Positions 1 through 4,851 of a stretch of 7,505 bases of DNA are shown piece by piece (the stretch's first letter is position 1; each line of letters begins with the position of its first letter). The DNA comes from Bacteroidota bacterium (lineage in GTDB: Bacteria; Bacteroidota; Bacteroidia; Chitinophagales; Chitinophagaceae), in assembly GCA_023433755.1 (NCBI GenBank), contig JAEYUA010000093.1, forward strand, positions 1 through 7,505, written 5' to 3'. A program made the translations under genes and the position numbers. The notes beneath the pieces are model-generated. The model ran no database searches. It was not told the DNA's origin and saw only the letters and a list, made by a program, of their open reading frames with translations.

Positions 1-3
1 TAA

Positions 4-30
4 ACGGACATGCCGTTGGCATGTCCCTAC
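4..30 (-). repeat. REP-like palindromic element, copy 1
   Basis: This is a 27-base element that recurs exactly at 61-87. It contains a perfect 9-bp inverted repeat, GGACATGCC (6-14) and GGCATGTCC (18-26), around a 3-base loop. Read on the minus strand, the tetranucleotide GTAG overlaps the base of this hairpin and directly precedes its stem. A GTAG or GTGG tetranucleotide next to a hairpin is the known layout of bacterial REP sequences mobilised by RAYT (TnpA-REP, IS200/IS605-like) transposases. No transposase lies in the window, so assignment to that class rests on layout alone. The element could also act as a transcription terminator or a protein-binding palindrome. Confidence 0.7.
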
Positions 31-60
31 GCCGGTAAACGCTACACGGATTTCGGACGG

Positions 61-87
61 ACGGACATGCCGTTGGCATGTCCCTAC
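61..87 (-). repeat. REP-like palindromic element, copy 2
   Basis: This is the second exact copy of the 27-base element at 4-30, in the same orientation and 57 bases downstream. The hairpin arms are at 63-71 and 75-83, with GTAG next to the stem on the minus strand. The 30-base spacer (31-60) is not itself repeated, although CGGA occurs three times in tandem where the spacer runs into this copy (54-65). Classical enterobacterial REP pairs are usually head-to-head or tail-to-tail; this pair is head-to-tail. Confidence 0.7.
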
Positions 88-110
88 CTCAGCACCTGAC
101 TACTGACTTC

Positions 111-136
111 AGACTACAGACTACAGACTACAGACT
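111..136. repeat. Heptamer tandem array (AGACTAC)n
   Basis: Three perfect copies of AGACTAC (111-117, 118-124, 125-131) are followed by a partial AGACT (132-136). A degenerate lead-in at 97-110 contains TGACTAC and TGACTTC, so the array may once have been longer or be decaying. It is in the non-coding stretch before the cytochrome gene and has no coding meaning. A period of seven suggests replication slippage. No function can be read from it. Confidence 0.75.
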
Positions 137-196
137 TTCCTCACCATTAACCAAAAATTTCTATCTTCCTCCATCAATTATCAACTGACTGATCGT

Positions 197-538
197 ATGA
201 AAAAAATTATCGTGGTTCTTATGCTTTCTTCGGCTGCTTTCCTGCAATATTGTTCCTCAGCGAAAAAGGCTCAGAAAAGTACTCCTAAAATCAATTATGA
301 GGCACATGTACAGCCTGTGATTACCAATCATTGTTCACCCTGCCACATTCCACCAAAAGGAAATAAGGAAGCCCTTCATACTTACGAAGGCGCAAAAAAG
401 AATATTGATGAAAGCATCAGGCGCATTCAGCTCAACCCCGGTGAAAGGGGCTTTATGCCTTTCAAACATCCAAAACTTCCCGATTCTACCATCCAGGTAT
501 TTGTACAATGGAAGAATGACGGGTTGCTGGAAAAATAA
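197..538 (+). CDS. Small mono-haem cytochrome c lipoprotein
   Basis: This 113-residue protein is probably exported and carries one covalently bound haem c. An N-terminal hydrophobic segment (residues 4-16, after two lysines) ends in LQYCSS, so Cys19 is a possible lipidation site. The lipobox is loose, with Tyr at -1, so anchoring is likely but not certain. The haem-binding CxxCH motif is at Cys46-Cys49-His50. Met87 in the GFMPF segment is the best candidate for the sixth iron ligand. The C-terminal segment with VFVQWKNDGL resembles the last helix of single-domain cytochromes c, which often ends in a W-x-x-x-G pattern. The role would be electron transfer in the periplasm or at a membrane surface; the partner is unknown. 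ATG 197 is chosen because it begins the signal sequence. No Shine-Dalgarno sequence or clear TAnnTTTG box is visible upstream. The gene ends 87 bases before a strong terminator and seems to be transcribed alone. Confidence 0.85.
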   Translation: MKKIIVVLMLSSAAFLQYCSSAKKAQKSTPKINYEAHVQPVITNHCSPCHIPPKGNKEALHTYEGAKKNIDESIRRIQLNPGERGFMPFKHPKLPDSTIQVFVQWKNDGLLEK

Positions 539-624
539 TTCGTTTCACCACGATGAAAAAGAAGGTGAAGGAATAGCAATTTCCGCATAACCGTAACTTT
601 TTGGTTCTCGCTGCAGAGAATATC

Positions 625-648
625 AAACCGGCATTGCCGGTTTTTTTT
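625..648 (+). terminator. Rho-independent terminator after the cytochrome gene
   Basis: A perfect 8-bp stem, AAACCGGC (625-632) with GCCGGTTT (636-643), closes a 3-base loop and runs into an uninterrupted T tract (641-648). This is a textbook intrinsic terminator on the plus strand. It lies 87 bases after the cytochrome stop and 84 bases before the ligD start, so it separates the two genes. On the minus strand only three U residues would follow the stem before the sequence changes, so it is essentially one-directional. Confidence 0.88.
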
Positions 649-690
649 GTGTATAAACTTTCGCACATCCTCCTGTTTAAAAAGTACCCA

Positions 691-706
691 CCTTGTAAAA
701 GCAAGG
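691..706 (+). other. Small hairpin in the ligD 5' region
   Basis: CCTTG (691-695) pairs with CAAGG (702-706). A possible extra T-G pair inside would leave an AAAA loop. The hairpin lies 25 bases before the ligD start and is followed by a run of five T (712-716). It could be a weak second terminator, a structure in the ligD leader, or chance. A 5-bp stem is too little to decide. Confidence 0.3.
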
Positions 707-731
707 ATTAGTTTTTGATTGTGATGATGCA

Positions 732-2813
732 ATGAAAAAGCCTAAAGCAAAAGCTCCCGGCAAAGCTCTGCAATCCCTATTAAAAGAAGGCAAGGCCGGC
801 CCCATGCCTGCTGACCTGGAGCCCATGCTGGCCACCCTGGTTGATGCGCCTGCCAAGGGAGATGACTGGTTCTATGAGATGAAATGGGATGGTTACCGCT
901 GCATTGCTTACCTCAGCAATGGCTCCGTTACACTCAGGTCGCGCAACAATAAAAGTTTTGATGAAAAATTCTATCCTGTTCGCCAAGTCCTCGAAAGCTG
1001 GAAAACCAATGCTGTGATTGATGGGGAGATTATCGTTCTGAATGAAAAAGGTCTTCCTGATTTTTCGGACCTGCAGCTCTGGCGCAGCGAGGCTGATGGA
1101 CGCCTTGCCTTTTATGCTTTTGACCTCTTATGGCTGGAAGGATATTCGCTGATGCATCTTCCTGTAGAAAAAAGAAAAAAAATTCTTGAAGCCATACTTC
1201 CCTCAAGTGATCCTATTATCAAATTCAGTGAGACCCTCGATGCCACCGGGGCAGAAGCTTTCCATTTGGCCGAACAGTTTCAACTCGAAGGAGTCATGGC
1301 CAAAAAAGCAGGCAGCATTTACCTTCCTGGTAAAAGATCCAAAGACTGGCTGAAGATCAAAACCGAAAAAAGACAGGAATTCATCATTGGTGGTTATACG
1401 CTCAATGAAGGCAGTAATAAATTGTTCAGCGCCCTGCTGCTGGGTATCATGGAAAATGGTTCATTCCATTTTGTAACACCTGTAGGCACCGGCTTCAATT
1501 TAAAAATGCAGGAACTGATCCTTAAAAAACTCAGGCCGCTCGAAACCACCCAATGTCCTTTCTCCTCTGTGCCGGAATACAACAAACCCTCCCGCTTTCG
1601 TCCCAATCCTCCCAAAGCATCTGTTACCTGGGTTAAACCCAAACTGGTAGCAGAGATCAGCTACAGGGAAATGACCAGGGACGGAGCAGTACGTCATCCC
1701 TCATTCAAAGGTTTGAGAGAAGATAAAAAACCGGCAGAGGTAGTGAAGGAAATTCCTGCGGCTACCGCTGAAGTGATCCGTGGAAACAAACACCATCAAA
1801 AAATTGTTGCCTCACCATTGAAAAAGGAAAGAAAGACCCTGCTCAACCCAAAAGAAGAATCACAGACCAGGCCTGTTGGCGGACATGAAATTAAATTTAC
1901 CAATCTCAGTAAGATCTACTGGCCGGCGGAACAGGGAGTAATGCAGGGAAAGAAGGGTCAGCCCGTAACCAAACGTGATCTTATCAATTATTATTACCAG
2001 GTTGCGCCTTACATACTTCCCTATATCAAGGAAAAACCGCAAACTCTTAACCGCCATCCGAACGGCATCAATGGAAAAAGCTTCTACCAGAAAGATGTGA
2101 AGGGAAAAGCTCCTTCATGGATCGAGACCTATCCCTATTTCAGTTATGCCGACCAGCGTGAAAAAGAATTCCTGGTATGTACCAACGAGGCAAGCCTGCT
2201 CTACATCGCCTCACTGGGATGCATTGAGATCAATCCCTGGAGCAGCCGGAGAAATCATCCCGATAATCCCGACTGGTGCATCATTGACCTGGATCCTGAC
2301 GGCAACCGTTTTGAACAGGTGATAGAAGCGGCTAATGTTACAAAGCAGGTGCTGGATGCAATTGGTGTTCCTTCCTATCCCAAGACTTCCGGTTCAACTG
2401 GTATCCATATTTACATACCATTTGGCGCCCGGTACAGTTATGAAGATTCCAAGGAATTCGGTCGAAGCCTCATGAAGATTGTTCATGATGAGATCCCGGG
2501 CTTTACTTCCATCGAAAGAAAAACTGCCGACCGCAAGGGCTGCATTTATCTTGATTTTTTACAGAACCGTCCCCAGGCTACCGTTGCCGCGCCTTATTCC
2601 CTGAGGCCCAAGCCAGGCGCGCCGGTTTCCATGCCGCTTCATTGGGAAGAAGTGAAAAAGGGTTTGAAGATGACCGACTTTCACATCTTCAATGCAATGA
2701 ACAGGCTTAAAGAAACAGGGGATATTTTCAAACCGGTTTTAGGTAAGGGCATCAATCTTCAGAAAGCCACTAAAAAAATGAAAGAGGTCTTTAACCTCCC
2801 TGTTCACAAATAA
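732..2813 (+). CDS. ligD: DNA ligase D, ligase-polymerase form lacking the phosphoesterase domain
   Basis: This is an ATP-dependent ligase fused to an archaeo-eukaryotic-type primase-polymerase, the enzyme that with Ku carries out bacterial non-homologous end joining. After a Lys-rich N-terminus (1-25), the ligase domain covers about 27-345. It has motif I KWDGYR with the adenylated Lys51, RSRN (69-72), DGE (97-99), FYAFDLL (127-133), EGVMAK (186-191) and motif V DWLKIK (205-210); the OB-fold part follows to about 330. A charged linker (about 345-382) leads to the polymerase domain (about 383-680). There the metal-binding Asp519 and Asp521 lie in IIDLDPD, the TSGSTGIHIYIP nucleotide-binding loop is at 552-563, and the third acidic residue is Asp608 in YLDFLQN, followed by the conserved APYSLR and PLHWEE segments. 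All catalytic residues are present. Many LigD proteins also have a 3'-phosphoesterase domain; it is absent here, and 693 residues fit a ligase plus polymerase form. ATG 732 has no Shine-Dalgarno sequence. The gene ends in tandem stops (TAA TGA). Confidence 0.95.
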   Translation: MKKPKAKAPGKALQSLLKEGKAGPMPADLEPMLATLVDAPAKGDDWFYEMKWDGYRCIAYLSNGSVTLRSRNNKSFDEKFYPVRQVLESWKTNAVIDGEIIVLNEKGLPDFSDLQLWRSEADGRLAFYAFDLLWLEGYSLMHLPVEKRKKILEAILPSSDPIIKFSETLDATGAEAFHLAEQFQLEGVMAKKAGSIYLPGKRSKDWLKIKTEKRQEFIIGGYTLNEGSNKLFSALLLGIMENGSFHFVTPVGTGFNLKMQELILKKLRPLETTQCPFSSVPEYNKPSRFRPNPPKASVTWVKPKLVAEISYREMTRDGAVRHPSFKGLREDKKPAEVVKEIPAATAEVIRGNKHHQKIVASPLKKERKTLLNPKEESQTRPVGGHEIKFTNLSKIYWPAEQGVMQGKKGQPVTKRDLINYYYQVAPYILPYIKEKPQTLNRHPNGINGKSFYQKDVKGKAPSWIETYPYFSYADQREKEFLVCTNEASLLYIASLGCIEINPWSSRRNHPDNPDWCIIDLDPDGNRFEQVIEAANVTKQVLDAIGVPSYPKTSGSTGIHIYIPFGARYSYEDSKEFGRSLMKIVHDEIPGFTSIERKTADRKGCIYLDFLQNRPQATVAAPYSLRPKPGAPVSMPLHWEEVKKGLKMTDFHIFNAMNRLKETGDIFKPVLGKGINLQKATKKMKEVFNLPVHK

Positions 2814-2833
2814 TGAAAACTTATAAAAGCCTT

Positions 2834-2866
2834 TTTGTTTAGAGGTGGCACACTGTTTTAGCTTTG
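2834..2866 (+). promoter_or_regulatory. Bacteroidota-type promoter of the DUF3943 gene
   Basis: TAGCTTTG at 2859-2866 is a perfect match to the Bacteroidota -7 consensus TAnnTTTG. TTTG at 2834-2837 serves as the -33 element, with 21 bases between the two boxes. The predicted transcription start is about 2870-2873, at or just before the ATG at 2873. The gene therefore has its own promoter behind ligD and its mRNA would be leaderless or nearly so. Confidence 0.65.
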
Positions 2867-2872
2867 CCGTTC

Positions 2873-4327
2873 ATGAATTTATTGATACGAAATATAATTA
2901 CTGCTGCACTGCTGTTATCTGTTAGCTGTCTCAATGCCCAGGAAGACAGCGTTGTATTTGCAAGTCCCGATACGGTTATGGTAAGCGTCAGTCTTCCCGC
3001 TAAAAGAGGAATACATGGCAACCTCGTAAATGATGACCCGGTCTATAATCCCAAGGCACCGGGATGGCTTGTTTCCACAAGGGTTCTTTCTTCCAATGTT
3101 TTTAACTGGGCATTGAACCGGTATTATTTCAAGCAGGACTGGACGAGTTCCGGCCCGAGAGACTGGAAAAAAAATTTTCAAAGAAGCCCGGAATGGGATG
3201 ATGATAATTTCGGGATCAATTTTTTGGGGCATCCTCATACGGGAAGTTTTTATTACAATGTTGCCCGCTCTAATGGTTTTGGTTTCTGGCAGTCACTTCC
3301 CTACACCTTCCAGGGAAGCCTGGTGTGGGAATGGCTGGGCGAAAATGAACGTCCTTCCTATAATGATCTCATCAACACACCACTCAGTGGCGCTTTTTTG
3401 GGAGAAGTGTTTTACCGGATCTCTTCCAGTCTTTATGATGACAGTAAGCGTGGTGCTGTACGCATAGCACGTGAATCAATGGCAGCCATTATGAATCCCA
3501 CAAGGGCCTTTAACCGGCTTACTTCCGGAAAACTCACAAGGGTTGTAGAGCAGGAAGTTTACCAGAAAGAACCCCTCCGCATTGCAGCCAATGGCGGCAT
3601 TCATATCGTGAACCCGGGCCCTGACCGGTTCAATAATTATGATGATAAGCAGACAAACCTCACCATGTCAATGCAGATCGATTATGGAGATCCCTTTGAA
3701 ATGAGATCGAGGAAACCCTATGATGTATTCAGGTTCCAGGTGGAGCTGAGTGAAGGTGATGATGATAAGCTGATCGATAATGTAATGGGATTTGGTTTGC
3801 TTCATGGTACAACAAAAAGAAACAGGCTTGCAGGGTTTTTCCAGCATTATGATTACTGGAGATATAACGAAGTGTTTGAACTCAGCTCAATGGGTTTTGG
3901 AGCCGGTATGATGCATAGGATACCACTGGGTTCCAAAACCATCTTCCAGACAAACCTGCATGCTGCCATAGTACCGCTGGCGGGCAACAACAACCCTTTC
4001 CTGCCCGACTCCACCGAGGGAAAGGCTTATAATTTTGGCGGAGGACTTCAATCTAAACTGGAAGGTTTTCTCGACATCAATCAACGGTTATACCTGGGTG
4101 TGAAAACCTATCATTATTTTATCAGTAATTATGTAGGTGAGCCCGGCAGAAGTCTTGTGGGCATCATCAAACCTTCGGTAGTGCTTCGCATCATTGACAG
4201 GTTTCATATAGGTTTCGAACACCATATTTATCACAATGACCGTTACCGAACGGGTGGACAGGAAAAATTTCATATCTCGCGTACAGAACAAAAGATCTTT
4301 ATGCAGTGGCGTTTGAGGGAATATTAA
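2873..4327 (+). CDS. DUF3943 domain protein, predicted envelope protein
   Basis: This 484-residue exported protein of unknown function is recognisable as a DUF3943 family member. The start is placed at ATG 2873. The in-frame TTG at 2864 would add three residues but lies inside the promoter -7 box, so it is unlikely to be transcribed. The signal peptide covers about residues 1-22 and ends in LNAQED; a Cys at residue 19 (SVSC) makes a lipoprotein a less likely alternative. The family signature lies at about 110-220: a WDDDNFGINFLGHPHTG stretch, SFYYNVARSNGFGFWQS, WEWLGE, PSYNDLINTPLSGAFLGE, and a NPTRAFNRLTSGK segment. The second half alternates polar and hydrophobic residues with many aromatic ones and ends in FMQWRLREY, which fits outer-membrane beta strands. 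The family is common in Bacteroidota and other Gram-negatives but has no established role that I know of. The 62-base gap to the next gene leaves co-transcription open. Confidence 0.85.
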   Translation: MNLLIRNIITAALLLSVSCLNAQEDSVVFASPDTVMVSVSLPAKRGIHGNLVNDDPVYNPKAPGWLVSTRVLSSNVFNWALNRYYFKQDWTSSGPRDWKKNFQRSPEWDDDNFGINFLGHPHTGSFYYNVARSNGFGFWQSLPYTFQGSLVWEWLGENERPSYNDLINTPLSGAFLGEVFYRISSSLYDDSKRGAVRIARESMAAIMNPTRAFNRLTSGKLTRVVEQEVYQKEPLRIAANGGIHIVNPGPDRFNNYDDKQTNLTMSMQIDYGDPFEMRSRKPYDVFRFQVELSEGDDDKLIDNVMGFGLLHGTTKRNRLAGFFQHYDYWRYNEVFELSSMGFGAGMMHRIPLGSKTIFQTNLHAAIVPLAGNNNPFLPDSTEGKAYNFGGGLQSKLEGFLDINQRLYLGVKTYHYFISNYVGEPGRSLVGIIKPSVVLRIIDRFHIGFEHHIYHNDRYRTGGQEKFHISRTEQKIFMQWRLREY

Positions 4328-4389
4328 ACCAGGATTTATTATCTATACAATAATTCTCAACCCCGTGCAGTTTAACAATAAACCAAAGC

Positions 4390-4782
4390 ATGCGGTTAAT
4401 TTTTTGTTTGCTGTTGCTACCATTGCTGGGTAACACACAACCTTCTTATACCAGCAGTAAAATCATTTTTTACAGGCCGGACAGCTCAGGATATAAACTT
4501 GTATTTGAACGGACTGACAGCTCCACCATTCAAATCGGAAATATGGAAATACTGATTTCCTGCCCGGCCTGCCCTGAAAAAGAAATCAGGTTACAATTTG
4601 ATGGAATAGACGAAAAACTGGAGTACGAGGATGGAGCTACCAGTATTGCTATAAAGGTGTCAGCAGGCAAAGGCAGAAATGGATATTTCGGTTTACATTT
4701 TTCCCCGCTGGGGCAACCTCTAAGCTGTTATCTAAGTTTAGCAGAGGGCATAACAAATTGGAAAGAAATGACTTCCAAATAA
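4390..4782 (+). CDS. Small secreted protein of unknown function
   Basis: I do not recognise this 130-residue protein. Residues 1-16 form a signal peptide (one Arg, then a Leu-rich core), with likely cleavage near GNTQ. The mature part of about 113 residues looks all-beta, with short alternating segments such as SKIIFYR, YKLVFER and TSIAIKV. It has three cysteines: Cys58 and Cys61 in the sequence SCPACPEK, and Cys113. The CPAC pair could form a disulfide or bind metal, but there is no thioredoxin fold signature around it and no His follows to make a haem site. It is probably real: it starts with ATG, has a convincing export signal, fills the space between two envelope genes and has no competing frame. 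The neighbours suggest an envelope location only. No promoter box or ribosome binding site is evident in front of it. Confidence 0.7.
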   Translation: MRLIFCLLLLPLLGNTQPSYTSSKIIFYRPDSSGYKLVFERTDSSTIQIGNMEILISCPACPEKEIRLQFDGIDEKLEYEDGATSIAIKVSAGKGRNGYFGLHFSPLGQPLSCYLSLAEGITNWKEMTSK

Positions 4783-4811
4783 TAATCACCCCCGCGCTTC
4801 ATCAAAATCAT

Positions 4812-4832
4812 TTCATTCCCGGGCTGAATGAA
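4812..4832. promoter_or_regulatory. Inverted repeat in front of the T9SS protein gene
   Basis: TTCATTC (4812-4818) and GAATGAA (4826-4832) form a perfect 7-bp inverted repeat around the 7 bases CCGGGCT. It ends one base before the candidate -7 box at 4834-4841, so it occupies the -33 region. This position suits an operator. A terminator for the preceding gene is the alternative, but no T tract follows. It is unproven. Confidence 0.35.
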
Positions 4833-4833
4833 T

Positions 4834-4841
4834 TAATATTG
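4834..4841 (+). promoter_or_regulatory. Candidate -7 promoter box of the T9SS protein gene
   Basis: TAATATTG matches the Bacteroidota -7 consensus TAnnTTTG in all but one fixed position. It ends 10 bases before the ATG at 4852, which predicts a 5' leader of only a few bases. No good -33 TTG is found 19-21 bases upstream; that region is taken by the inverted repeat. This is weak evidence on its own. Confidence 0.4.
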
Positions 4842-4851
4842 TAATTAGCTT

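Noticed and set aside
4..136. CRISPR array
   Set aside because: There are only two palindromic copies with one 30-base spacer, followed by a 7-base tandem repeat; no further units and no cas genes are present.
553..576. Seven-codon open frame beginning MKKKVKE after the cytochrome gene
   Set aside because: It is too short and without supporting signals; lysine-rich tiny frames arise easily in A-rich intergenic DNA.
651..731. Promoter of the TAnnTTTG type for ligD
   Set aside because: The closest match, around 709-717, has three bases instead of two between TA and TTTG, and no TTG lies at a suitable distance upstream.
427..732. Minus-strand open frame of 101 codons across the cytochrome gene and the following gap
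   Set aside because: It overlaps a gene with a clear haem motif and signal sequence, runs through the terminator, and its translation has no recognisable domain.
2915..3238. Minus-strand open frame of 107 codons inside the DUF3943 gene
   Set aside because: It is antisense to the conserved part of a recognised family and has no independent support.
4558..4575. CPAC motif read as a thioredoxin active site or a haem-binding site
   Set aside because: There is no surrounding thioredoxin fold pattern, and no His follows the second Cys, so neither reading is supported.
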